NCBI RefSeq assembly: GCF_039621805.1
Contig: NZ_CP155075.1
Location: forward strand, 620,001-684,000
DNA: 64,000 nt
Origin: Paraburkholderia sp. PREW-6R
Lineage (GTDB): Bacteria > Pseudomonadota > Gammaproteobacteria > Burkholderiales > Burkholderiaceae
Reading direction: 5' to 3'
Part shown: positions 54,901 to 62,889 of the stretch, in pieces
Layout: each line of letters opens with the position of its first letter
How positions within the stretch are numbered: the first letter of the stretch is position 1
Made by a program: the position numbers and the translations under genes
Notes under the pieces: model-generated
Database searches by the model: none
Seen by the model: only the letters and a program-made list of their open reading frames with translations
Told to the model about the DNA's origin: nothing

Positions 54901-55185
54901 TATCACCGTGATGGTCAACTGGCCGTTGCTGGTCGACTGACTGGTGATGTAATCCATGTTTTCGACGCCGTTGACTGATTGCTCAAGCGGCGTTGCGACG
55001 GTGCGGGCGATCGTGTCGGCCGACGCGCCCGGGTAAGACGTTACTACCTGAATAGTTGTCGGAACGATGTTGGGATATTGGGCGATAGGCAACTTGACCA
55101 TCGTCGCAAGACCAATGAGCACCGCAAATATGTTTAAGACTGCCGCGAAGCGGGGATGCTCAATGAAGAAGTGAGTTAGTTTCAC
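51988..55185 (-). CDS. RND efflux transporter, HAE1 (AcrB-like)
   Basis: The 1065-residue inner-membrane pump has the AcrB-type plan: TM1 followed by the porter domain PIAQYPNIVPTTIQVVTSYPGASADTI, the proton-relay Asp pair in GIVVDDAIVVVENVERNM, and GRTYQVRVQGDQAFRQTPEDI in the second porter half. It drives drugs or aromatic compounds out with protons. Four-base overlaps with both neighbours bind the three genes into one translational unit. Size is standard. Substrate range cannot be told. Confidence 0.98.
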   Translation of the reverse strand: MKLTHFFIEHPRFAAVLNIFAVLIGLATMVKLPIAQYPNIVPTTIQVVTSYPGASADTIARTVATPLEQSVNGVENMDYITSQSTSNGQLTITVIFKVGTDPNTALLLTRSRVEDTLSRLPVEVQQQGVQVKKTIQALLLGVHVYSPDGSRSPEYLSNYMLTIRDQIARLPGVADFQLFGERQYAMRIWIDPDKAASYNISANEILAALRAQNAAVSAGVLNQPPVNNKGTGAYQINVDALGRLSTPEQFADVVVKSDSLGRVTRVRDIGRVELGSVDYGSKAYADRYPSTPWFVVATPDANVVAVEHEIWDKMAELKKSFPPGIDYIRIYDPTTFVSQSIEEVIKTIAIAILLVVGVVYLFLQNWRATIIPVVAIPVSLLGTFTILALFGASINNLSLFGLVLAVGIVVDDAIVVVENVERNMALGMSPREAAHQTMNEVSTAIIAIALTLCAVFGPTALMSGISGLFFKQFAITIAASTVISCFVSLTLSPALCAAILKPHEMERPHEPASTIFGRAHHATFGRFNTAFEWLSDRYGRITGRFVRATTLMLVVYAGLIAVTGLQMARMPTGFIPEQDIGYQAIIAFLPPGSSLERTNKVIREINDIVLTTPGMKGVTHTSPVTGFDVTTTTIAPNVGTLFYGLPSLYGKHVPGINAATMLVTMRKRVATIKDAVVVVVNPPPVQGLGSAGGFKLMLEDRAGLGPQALAKATNDLVAAARKDKTFGGVFTLYNAGAPSVYADIDRLKAEKVGLTPTDVFSTMELYLGSQYVNDFNFMGRTYQVRVQGDQAFRQTPEDIGRLKVRNSSGDMVPISSVSTFNNTTTPYRVPRYNLYPAAEIMGAAGPGFSSGEAITRMEELANQVLPNGVTFEWTDLAHQQKEQTMSPLIIFAASALFVFLVLSAQYESWKTPLAIVLIVPMCLLAASIGLNIRGMPIDILAQIGFVVLVGLAAKNAILIVEFAKQRQEEDGVSAEDAAVHSAHVRLRPILMTSLAFIAGVAPLAIAAGAGAEMRQSLGTTVFFGMLGVTVFGLAFTPAFYAFVRKLGVRKETAGINPRLSSGDAK

Positions 55186-56432
55186 GGCTTGGCTCCCACT
55201 GCGACCTGAAAGGCAGAGGTTTCGATCGTTCCATTATGCGGCGCGACCTTGGCACCTGGTCTTACCGTCGGGATACCATCGATGACAATACGGTCAGTCG
55301 GTTGAAGACCTGAGCGGATGATCCTGAGTCCATCCCGGAGATCCCCGATTTCCACTTTCTTTGGCGCTACGACGTCGTCTTTCCCCACGACATAAACCAT
55401 ATGGTCGGTCTGGTCTGCCAGCACAGAGGAGTCGGGAACAAGGAGCTCCGGACGAGGCGCAGATGTCAACAGACGAACGCGTGCGAACCCGCCAGACGTA
55501 AGGGAAAAGTCACCGTTGGGGATGGTCGCGCGGGCATGAATGGTCCCGCTCGAACGATCAAGCGCGTTGTCGATGAAATTTAACGTACCAGTCCTTGCGA
55601 AAGTATCGTCGCCAGTGGGCGCTATGTTCACCGCATCTGCAAGTTGCCCTTTCTGAGCGATCCGCGTCTTTTGAAACGCCGCGTAGTCGTTCTCGCTCAT
55701 GTCGAAGTCCAGATAAACCGGATCAAGTGAAACGATTGTTGCAAGCAATGTTGTTGGACTGCTCGCAGCTCTGCTCCCGGATATAAGATTGCCTATTGAG
55801 ACAAGGTGTGTGCCCATCCGGCCCGTGAACGGCGCGTAAATGCGGCACCGGTCGAGGTCAAACCTCGCGTCGCGCACCTGAGCGTTTGCGTCGTCAACCG
55901 CCGCCTGGGCGCTCCGTTGCTCTGCGATCTTCTGATCGACATTCTCGATCGTGCCGGCTTCAGAGCGCTGCAATTCCTGGGCGCGGGCGAGTTCTCGCGT
56001 AGCTAGTGCAGATCGGGCTTTCGCCGACTCGAGCGTCGCGCTGGCCTCGCTCAGTTTGATCTGATATGGCTCAGGATCAACTTCGAAAAGCAGATCGCCT
56101 TTATGAACAATTTCACCGTCCCGGAAGTGAATCTGGGTGAGGGTGCCTCCAACCTGGGCGCGTATTTCAACGCGGTTCACGGCTGAGAACTGTCCAAGCA
56201 GCTCGATTCGGCCGGCAACGTCTCTTTGTAACGGCGTGCTGACTGCGACTGATGGGGCTGGCGGTGCGGCAACCGGAGCTGCTTCAGATTCGCGCAACCT
56301 ATACGTAGCCCCAATGGCAGTCAGAATGGCCGCGAGCAGGACCGCCCTGGCTACCCAGCGCTTGCCACTCGACCAATGCGCACGTCGAGAAATCGCAGCA
56401 TCTGCTTTCGCAGGATTCAGGCGGTCATTCAT
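55182..56432 (-). CDS. RND periplasmic adaptor (AcrA/HlyD family)
   Basis: This membrane-fusion protein of about 416 residues links the RND pump to the outer-membrane channel. After an N-terminal anchor (WVARAVLLAAILTAIGATY) come the lipoyl halves (RVEIRAQVGGTLTQIHFRDGEIVHKGDLLFEVDPEPY), a helical hairpin, and the beta-barrel domain with FTGRMGTHLVSIGNLIS. The ATG at 56432 has GAGG six bases before; the longer frame starts at a TTG without a site. First gene of the efflux operon. Confidence 0.96.
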   Translation of the reverse strand: MNDRLNPAKADAAISRRAHWSSGKRWVARAVLLAAILTAIGATYRLRESEAAPVAAPPAPSVAVSTPLQRDVAGRIELLGQFSAVNRVEIRAQVGGTLTQIHFRDGEIVHKGDLLFEVDPEPYQIKLSEASATLESAKARSALATRELARAQELQRSEAGTIENVDQKIAEQRSAQAAVDDANAQVRDARFDLDRCRIYAPFTGRMGTHLVSIGNLISGSRAASSPTTLLATIVSLDPVYLDFDMSENDYAAFQKTRIAQKGQLADAVNIAPTGDDTFARTGTLNFIDNALDRSSGTIHARATIPNGDFSLTSGGFARVRLLTSAPRPELLVPDSSVLADQTDHMVYVVGKDDVVAPKKVEIGDLRDGLRIIRSGLQPTDRIVIDGIPTVRPGAKVAPHNGTIETSAFQVAVGAKP

Positions 56433-57028
56433 GGTCGACCTCGACAAACGAGGGCATCTTTATAGGATAAGCGTTTAGATACATTTCAGCTCCCGTCATA
56501 TTGTCGTGACGTTTGTTTTGCAGTTACAGTCGTGTCGATCTAGGGATTGTTGAGCCCTGAGCGCAGTCGACTCGCGTGAAACATCGCCTCTGACCTTCCG
56601 ATTGCCGTCTGGCCCATCGCCGGTTAGCTCAAGGTTGGCCGGACCTGGAGCGGAAATCGTGGAGACAGACGATGCTACTGACGCATTGGTGCCGTCCGGC
56701 CGTTATTTTGTCCGTGGAGTGGCCACCCGGCTCAGGCGCACAGCGCGTCCAGTACGGTTCAGTATCAGCTAGCGCCACGTTGGGCGTACGGCGTGAGAGA
56801 TCGCATCCGCAGGCGATCTGCTAAACCAACGACACACGTGTGCTGGTCGAACTCTTTGAAATGTGCAGTGGCAAACGATCTGTTCGCTGCGGGACGGGAA
56901 TCATTCACCAGATCACGGATGAGGTTCACGCGTCTTTCGTGGAACAGGAATGGTCGGCCGGGGCCTTCTTGGCGTGCCCTCCGGTAAGAATGCGATGTCG
57001 TTGGTTGCACGTGAAGCGGTTACCTGAA
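56433..57028. other. Gene-free stretch upstream of the efflux operon
   Basis: It should hold the efflux operon promoter; no regulator gene adjoins it, and no operator-like palindrome was found. Long open frames on the plus strand here and over the next gene are shadows. Confidence 0.4.
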
Positions 57029-57724
57029 TTAGGCCTCGGCGACTGCCTTCATGCGCCTGACGGCGTCTTCCGTTGTCCAGACGGCGTTTGCCTGAAAGCG
57101 GTAGTTGATCATTGCCGCCAGATAGGCATCGCCTTCCTCGTTACGGCCGCCGGCTACGGCATCTCGAACCATCGCTACTTCCATACCCTCTTCAATGATG
57201 TCTCGCATATGCCCTTCGAGGCAGATGTTGGCAACCGGGCCTGCCATGATCACCTTCTCGATGCGACGCATACGAAGCTGCTTGATCACATCATTCGTTC
57301 GCGCAGAGGCACCTTTGTGCGGAGAGGTGTTCGCAGTCTTTCCATCCTGAAGATATTTCTTGAAGCGCTCAGGGTAATCGGCTCCGGAGCCGTGAAAGCC
57401 CTCAAGATCGACGGGATCCTTCCGGCCGACGAAGCTAATCTCCGTAGCGAGATAATCGGAAATCGCGCCGCCAGGCGCAACCCATTGACGGTCCGTAGGA
57501 AAATAATAGTGAGGCGAATGAATAACTGGAAACCCGAATTCCTTCGCGGCAATCAGGAGCTGTTCGATATGTTCGGGAACGTTGTTCTGCTTAAGACTGT
57601 GCTCGATCATCGGATAATAACTACCATGCTCCGAAAGGAACTCGTTTTGGATGTCGGCCAGCACCAGCGCGGTGTGATGCCGGTCAAGCTGCATTTCGGG
57701 GTTACGATGAGTGAACGTAAACAT
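57029..57724 (-). CDS. Cysteine hydrolase, isochorismatase family
   Basis: This roughly 231-residue hydrolase belongs to the isochorismatase-like cysteine hydrolases that cleave amides or enol ethers. The triad residues appear as Asp in LVLADIQNEF, a Lys in the SARTNDVIKQL region or earlier, and Cys in GPVANICLEGHMRD. GGAG is spaced 8 bases before the chosen ATG (MFTFTHRN). Many relatives of this subgroup sit with transport or aromatic genes. It carries the third copy of the shared motif about 275 bases upstream. Confidence 0.93.
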   Translation of the reverse strand: MFTFTHRNPEMQLDRHHTALVLADIQNEFLSEHGSYYPMIEHSLKQNNVPEHIEQLLIAAKEFGFPVIHSPHYYFPTDRQWVAPGGAISDYLATEISFVGRKDPVDLEGFHGSGADYPERFKKYLQDGKTANTSPHKGASARTNDVIKQLRMRRIEKVIMAGPVANICLEGHMRDIIEEGMEVAMVRDAVAGGRNEEGDAYLAAMINYRFQANAVWTTEDAVRRMKAVAEA

Positions 57725-57967
57725 TTGATAGCTCCAGTAAGGATAAGCGACGAAGTCGTTTGGCTTGATTTTGTGCAATCACTGGTGGGGACACTTGCAA
57801 CTGCCGGGTAAGTGTCGCTGCAGGGATTAGCGAACCACCGGTCGCGACTCTCGCAGTGTTTAACCGTGTTCAATCTGAATCTTCGCTCTGCCCCCATCGC
57901 CTTTGATTAACGTGAAAGCCGCGTACGACCCCTTCGATGGCTATACGCTCCAGAGGATTCAGGCATT

Positions 57968-57991
57968 CATCCGGTCATCGCCGACCGGATG
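57968..57991. repeat. 9-bp inverted repeat
   Basis: CATCCGGTC and GACCGGATG are separated by six bases. It lies between the end of the MFS gene and the shared motif. It could be a terminator for the MFS transcript or an operator. Confidence 0.45.
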
Positions 57992-57997
57992 ACACGA

Positions 57998-58040
57998 ATT
58001 ACGCCAGATGGCATCACCTTTAACAATTAGACCAAGGTAT
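57998..58040 (-). promoter_or_regulatory. Shared upstream motif, copy 3 (cysteine hydrolase gene)
   Basis: ATTACGCCAGAT begins the box and CAATTAGACCAAGGTAT ends it, with the same spacing as copy 2. Confidence 0.6.
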
Positions 58041-58150
58041 TGATCGCGCTTTCTGGATACGCATCGTCCCGATTCGCGCGGGGGTGCGGGGAAGGAAAGG
58101 TCGACGCTTCGTCACGGGGAACCTGGATGCCCTTCCAGCCAGGCGCCAGT

Positions 58151-59332
58151 TCACGTCGTAGCCGGTCCGGTGCCTGAAGTTGCTTTCGCAACGGACGCGA
58201 TGCGCATGCTTGCCAGTTCCGAGACTCCTATCGCCAGAATCACCAGAACGCTCGCCAGATAGCCAAGATTGTGGCTACCGATAAGCGGGATCGCGGCCGC
58301 TCCGACGGCGCCTGCAATCGACACGCCGATATAGGTGCCCGATGTATTGAGCCCTACAAGCACGGAGGTCATCGGGGGATTCAGACTGGCAAGCCGGAAC
58401 TGCTGTGGCACGAGTACACCCCATGCGCAGGCGCCCCAGACTGTCACGACGACCGCGGCACTCCACAGATGACCGCCAGACCACGGCATTGTCAGGATCG
58501 AAGCTGCGACGACAGTGAGCTTCGCGACTACCACCTTCCGTGAGCCTATTCTGTCCAGAACGCGCCCTGTCAACAGATTGGAAAACGTGCCGGCAACGCC
58601 CCACAGCACTAGCAACGCGCCGAGTATTTTTGGATTGTGACCGGTCGCCCGGTCAAAGACCACTGAGAAGTAGCTGAAGATGATAAACGTCCCAACTTGG
58701 GCTAGGACCGTCGTTGTCAACGTTAGCCCAACTCGCGAATCCGTGAGAGGAGCAAGACGCTGTTTGAGCGAGATAGCAGGTGGCAAGGGAACATCAGGCA
58801 TGAAACACCAGATACCTGCGAAGGCACCAGCGCCGAGCGCGGCAACGAAAAGCATAGTCCAGTGCCAATTCGCCATTCCACCAATTACTGCCCCGATCGG
58901 AGAGCCGAGCGCAGTTGCAGTCGTAAGGCCCGCGACAATAACGGAGAGCGCATAGCCCCGTCTCTCAGGTGGCACGAGCATGGCTCCGGTGCCGCTAGCC
59001 GTGGGTGAGAACATTGCGGCGCCGACACCCGCCAGCACTCGGGTTGTCAATGCGAGACCTAGGGTGGGAGCTACGATCGTTCCGAGGTTAGCCAGGACAA
59101 ACAGACCAATTCCGCCGAGCAGCAAGCGCTTGCGGGCTACATTGGCTGCCATCGCAGCGATCGTGGGACCCAGGAGTGCGTAAGTGAGAGCGTATGCGGT
59201 AATCATTTGACCCGCTCCCCCAATGCTAGTGTGAAAACTGCGTGCGATCTCAGGCAGGATACCCGCGAAGACAAAGCTGTCGGTTCCCAGTGCGAACATT
59301 CCGAGCGCTAGAGTCAATAGACGGCGGTCCAT
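58151..59332 (-). CDS. MFS exporter, DHA1 type
   Basis: This 12-span transporter of about 393 residues is of the drug:H+ antiporter-1 type (PbuE/YdhP-like): RLLTLALGMFALGTDSFVFAGILPEIARSF in TM1, GPTIAAMAANVARKRLLLGG in loop 2-3. GGAGGTGAC directly precedes the ATG. It diverges from an HxlR regulator, with two matching palindromes between, so it is very likely induced when the regulator meets a toxic or aromatic ligand. Confidence 0.94.
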   Translation of the reverse strand: MDRRLLTLALGMFALGTDSFVFAGILPEIARSFHTSIGGAGQMITAYALTYALLGPTIAAMAANVARKRLLLGGIGLFVLANLGTIVAPTLGLALTTRVLAGVGAAMFSPTASGTGAMLVPPERRGYALSVIVAGLTTATALGSPIGAVIGGMANWHWTMLFVAALGAGAFAGIWCFMPDVPLPPAISLKQRLAPLTDSRVGLTLTTTVLAQVGTFIIFSYFSVVFDRATGHNPKILGALLVLWGVAGTFSNLLTGRVLDRIGSRKVVVAKLTVVAASILTMPWSGGHLWSAAVVVTVWGACAWGVLVPQQFRLASLNPPMTSVLVGLNTSGTYIGVSIAGAVGAAAIPLIGSHNLGYLASVLVILAIGVSELASMRIASVAKATSGTGPATT

Positions 59333-59356
59333 GTCACCTCCGATTAGTCGATAGTG

Positions 59357-59456
59357 TAGTTGCGTGACGAAACTATAGAGAAGCAAAGCGGTTCAAGCTA
59401 CTCCTGATACCGGGAAACTGCTCCCCGAAATCTGGTGAAGTTGTGTGACGAAACTT
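59357..59456. promoter_or_regulatory. Two matching palindromic operators (MFS/HxlR region)
   Basis: TAGTTGCGTGACGAAACTA (59357-59375) and AAGTTGTGTGACGAAACTT (59438-59456) are 19-bp near-palindromes sharing the core GTGACGAAACT. Their centres are 81 bases apart. One lies near the MFS start and the other toward the HxlR gene. They are the probable HxlR-binding sites. Confidence 0.75.
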
Positions 59457-59608
59457 GGAGTAAAGTAGATCCGCGGCGTAGACAATATCGACGCGCTTCG
59501 GAGAAAAAATCTGGCATGGGCCAAGGCTGAAGGCAAAATGCTTTGTGCCGCGGTTACCCATCAGGTCTCCACTGGGGCATGGAATCACACAACATTTTCG
59601 GAAATGTC

Positions 59609-60127
59609 ATGTATCGGAAACGCTTCGATTCGATGAACTGCTCAATTGCACGGGCTCTTGATGAGGTCGGCGAGTGGTGGACGCTGCTGATCGTCCGGGA
59701 GTGCACGCAAGGGAGCAAGAGGTTCGATGAATTCCAGAATGAGCTGGGTATTGCGCGGAACGTATTGACAGCACGGCTGGAGCGCTTGGTGGAACTGGAA
59801 ATTCTCGAACGTTTTCCGTTGACCGACCGGGCCAACACGTTCGGTTACCAACTGACCGCGAAGGGAGCTGATTTATATCCGGTTCTTGTTGCTCTCATGC
59901 AGTGGGGCGACAAATGGCTTGCTCCGAACGGAAAGCCACCGATCAGGCTGCTCGAAACAAGAAGTGGGCAGGCAATCGAATCGATGGACGTTCGTGGGCC
60001 AAGCGGAAATCACCTTTCATTCAGTGAAGTCCGGTATGCGCCTGGCCCAGGCGCCACAAAGGCGACGCGAGTGGTCATCGATAGCAGAAATGCGCGAGTC
60101 CTTGGCGACGACACCGATAGAGCATAA
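59609..60127 (+). CDS. HxlR-family transcriptional regulator
   Basis: This winged-helix regulator of 172 residues opens MYRKRFDSMNCSIARALDEVGEWWTLLIVREC (family pattern), with the first-shell Cys in MNCSIA often used for redox or electrophile sensing. The recognition part is FNELGIARNVLTARLERLVELEI, and the C-terminal part is longer than in minimal HxlR proteins (about 110). The start MYRKRFD is standard for the family; earlier ATGs are possible. Divergent from the MFS exporter. Confidence 0.94.
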   Translation: MYRKRFDSMNCSIARALDEVGEWWTLLIVRECTQGSKRFDEFQNELGIARNVLTARLERLVELEILERFPLTDRANTFGYQLTAKGADLYPVLVALMQWGDKWLAPNGKPPIRLLETRSGQAIESMDVRGPSGNHLSFSEVRYAPGPGATKATRVVIDSRNARVLGDDTDRA

Positions 60128-60194
60128 GGGTCTGGGAGGACGTCCGCTTTCGAAACAGTTACCTGGACTCAATCTGAGAAAGACAGCGCCGGCC

Positions 60195-61115
60195 CTAAAT
60201 CTTGCCAAACCGCGACAGCGACAGTCTTAGCTTCGGTGCCGCGAAATCCAGGAAATGGCGCAGCTTAACGGCCATGAGATTACGCGATACGTGTACAAGG
60301 TGGACCGGAACCGGTTCAATTTCAAACTCCGGAAGGAGAATTCTGACCTGATTGTTCCTGATCGCCTCGTCAGCATCGTGCTCAAACACATAAGTAATTC
60401 CGACGCCGTCGACCGCTGCGCTTACCGCCGCATCGGGCGTAGTCACCTCAAGTCGCGGCGTTACTCTAATGGTCAACGCGCTGCCTTCGGAGGGGACGCG
60501 GAAGCGCCACGGCGAAAGATAGGGGCTGTTGAAAACGATGCTCGAATGCTGGGCGAGCTGTTCGGGATGTGTTAGCGGTGCAAACGCACTCAAGAAATCC
60601 GGGCTGGCACAGACAATGGGGCGGAGGGCGCCTACACGCGTAGCAATCATGCTGCTATCTGGCAGCTCGCCGATACGCACTGCGAGGTCCGCATGCGCGT
60701 CGATCAGATCAATATTTCGATCAGACAACAGCAGACGAACTGTTATCTCGGGGTAATCGGCGAGGAAGCGGTTCACGATTGGGAGCACGTGGATCCGGCC
60801 CAATTGAACGGGCGCCGTTATGACAAGCTCTCCGCGCGGAGCGGTGAACTCTCCAGCGGCCGCCCGTTCTTGATCGCGCACTATTTGCAGGATACGCCTT
60901 GCTGATTCCACATACGCAATGCCTGCGTCGGTCAACACAAGCTTTCGGGTGGTACGTATCAATAGGTGGGTCCCGACCAGCTCTTCCAGGTCGGCGACTT
61001 TGCGCGCAAGCGTGCTCGCGGGAATCCTCAACTCTCGGGAGGCTGCTGAGAGACTTCCATGGTCTACGGCACTCACCAGCATTTGCATAGCTTCAAGGCG
61101 ATCCAACTCGTCCAT
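60195..61115 (-). CDS. LysR-family transcriptional regulator
   Basis: This regulator of 306 residues is of the CrgA/AaeR-like branch, starting MDELDRLEAMQMLVSAVDHGSLSAASRELRIPASTLARKVADLE (family pattern), then HLLIRTTRKLVLT and the effector domain with GELVITAPVQLGRIHVLPIVNRF. The open frame extends 120 codons upstream, but that part is not protein-like and this Met is the standard family start. It is divergent from the SDR gene 540 bases away, a likely target. Confidence 0.94.
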   Translation of the reverse strand: MDELDRLEAMQMLVSAVDHGSLSAASRELRIPASTLARKVADLEELVGTHLLIRTTRKLVLTDAGIAYVESARRILQIVRDQERAAAGEFTAPRGELVITAPVQLGRIHVLPIVNRFLADYPEITVRLLLSDRNIDLIDAHADLAVRIGELPDSSMIATRVGALRPIVCASPDFLSAFAPLTHPEQLAQHSSIVFNSPYLSPWRFRVPSEGSALTIRVTPRLEVTTPDAAVSAAVDGVGITYVFEHDADEAIRNNQVRILLPEFEIEPVPVHLVHVSRNLMAVKLRHFLDFAAPKLRLSLSRFGKI

Positions 61116-61657
61116 CCGGTGTCGATTCGAACACCACCATTGTAGAGTGAACTCAGCGCCTACACAGGTGTACTTATCCCAGCTAGAACCGATGGATGTG
61201 ACGCATTCCTCTCCGCAGAGGAAGGCAGCTCGCATTTTTAGCGCTACAGTGCATGCCACAACACCGATGGTATGCCTTTGGTTACGTCCGCCCAAGTTTC
61301 TCATCTCAAGGGGTACGCCGTCCGGCGTGAAAGCTTTATAACACCGCACTAAGCCCGAGAGTCCACCGATCGACAACATGCTCCAACCAGTACTTTCGTC
61401 TAATTGCGCAGGGTTAACGAGACGTGCCACACTTGCCGAAGCTTTTCGGTTAGGAATAAAGCCGAAGCCAAGGGGCGGCGACATGCGCTCACACTAATGC
61501 TTTGGGAGTCGTGCAAGAACTGCCTGAAAATCTGCGTTCGCTGTAAGCGGATTCAGCAGTGGTCAGGATCCAGCCGTACCGACTCAGGAAACATCGCATC
61601 GCTAAGCACTCCGTTCGTTAGCGATCCTTATTTTAATCGACTTGAAGGTTGCACACT
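61116..61657. promoter_or_regulatory. Divergent region LysR / SDR
   Basis: No gene identified in about 540 bases. It holds the promoters of the divergent pair; specific sites could not be assigned. Confidence 0.4.
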
Positions 61658-62530
61658 ATGTCAAAAACGATTCTTATCACCGGGACTTCAAATGGGTTCG
61701 GTTACGACATCGCCCAGACGTTAGCCGGTGCCGGACATCGAGTGTTCGCGACAATGAGGGATATCAGCGGTCGCCACCGGGAAGCGGCGAACGCCTTGTC
61801 CGCGAAAGGTATTGAAACGCTCGAGCTCGACGTCACAGATGACGCAAGTGTGGACGCAGCGTTCAGTTTACTTTTCCGCAAAACGGACGGTAAGCTGGAT
61901 GTCTTGATTAATAATGCTGGAGTAGCAGCCGGCGGTATCCAGGAAACTTTTACGCCGGAGCAAACCCGTGAAATGTTTGATGTGAACGTGTTTGGCGTTC
62001 AGCGCGTAACGAGGGCGGCTTTACCGAGTATGCATAAAGCTCGATCAGGGCTTGTCATTAATATCGGCTCGATCCTTGGCCGTGTGACGCTACCGTTCTT
62101 TGCATTGTATGGAGCATCCAAGCACGCCGTAGAAGCTCTCACGGAGGGTTATCGCTACGAGGTGTCGCAGAACGGAATCGATGTAGTACTCGTTCAGCCC
62201 GGCCCGTATCCGACAAAGCTTTACACCTCGATCCAACGACCGGCCGACACCGCTCGGGCGGTCAGTTACGGTGAGGTGGCTACTCTGCCGGCAGCTTTCG
62301 AGGAATACCTGGGAGGAGTATTTGCCTCAGCAGAAGCGCCCGATCCGCATGAAGTGGCCATTGCAATCGCGGAATTGATCAACAAGCCAAGCGGGCAGCG
62401 TGCCGCTCGCGTCGTTGTCGGCCTCGATTTTGGCGCTACAGCGGCTAACATCGCCATTGCGCCGATTCAGGCACAGCTCGTTGCAGCCATTGGTATGAGT
62501 CAGCTCGATAAGGCAAAGACGACCGTCTGA
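61658..62530 (+). CDS. SDR family oxidoreductase
   Basis: This short-chain dehydrogenase of 290 residues has the cofactor loop TGTSNGFG near residues 8-15, NNAGVA, and YGASKHA as the catalytic Tyr-Lys pair. It resembles the YbbO/retinol-dehydrogenase-like group with a C-terminal extension. The ATG shown has GAAGG at some distance upstream; three codons earlier a TTG could also be used. It is divergent from the LysR gene. Substrate unknown. Confidence 0.94.
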   Translation: MSKTILITGTSNGFGYDIAQTLAGAGHRVFATMRDISGRHREAANALSAKGIETLELDVTDDASVDAAFSLLFRKTDGKLDVLINNAGVAAGGIQETFTPEQTREMFDVNVFGVQRVTRAALPSMHKARSGLVINIGSILGRVTLPFFALYGASKHAVEALTEGYRYEVSQNGIDVVLVQPGPYPTKLYTSIQRPADTARAVSYGEVATLPAAFEEYLGGVFASAEAPDPHEVAIAIAELINKPSGQRAARVVVGLDFGATAANIAIAPIQAQLVAAIGMSQLDKAKTTV

Positions 62531-62791
62531 TCTTGTTACGGTGCCCGTTGAATTCTCAGTCAATCGGAGTCTGTGGATTCGCGGGCCGTTCTTCGCGAGT
62601 GTTTCGACGGTGCGCGACGAGACCGAAAGTCAGTAGGGCACCCGCATTGATCGTTTGGTAACTCTGCATTGCTGCGAAACGGCAGAGCTCATAAAATAGG
62701 ACGAAATGTTCGTATATCAGCCAAAAATAAGGAATGCGTATCAACTTGACATAAGTAAAGTTATCAACGTTGTGTGTGTCAGAGCTTTTTA

Positions 62792-62828
62792 GAAATGTCC
62801 GGTTCTGGCTCATTGGAAATGTCCGGTT
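62792..62828 (+). repeat. Tandem 13-bp repeats at the ISNCY left end
   Basis: GAAATGTCCGGTT occurs at 62792-62804 and 62816-62828, 24 bases apart, some 60 bases before the transposase start. Such tandem sites mark the left end of this type of IS, whose boundary is probably near 62785. Confidence 0.75.
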
Positions 62829-62889
62829 TTCCAACTCCGGGCTAGCTGTGGCGCATGCTGCGGCATCACAGCCAGCCCGGAGCCCGACC

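Larger units (their letters stand above)
57725..58150. other. Gene-free stretch with a hairpin and the shared motif
   Basis: It contains a CATCCGGTC/GACCGGATG inverted repeat (57968-57991, 9-bp arms) and copy 3 of the shared motif immediately after it. No gene is apparent. Confidence 0.45.

Noticed and set aside
56840..57811. Plus-strand open frame of 323 codons
   Set aside because: It lies opposite the isochorismatase-family gene, whose motifs are clear; the antisense product resembles no protein.
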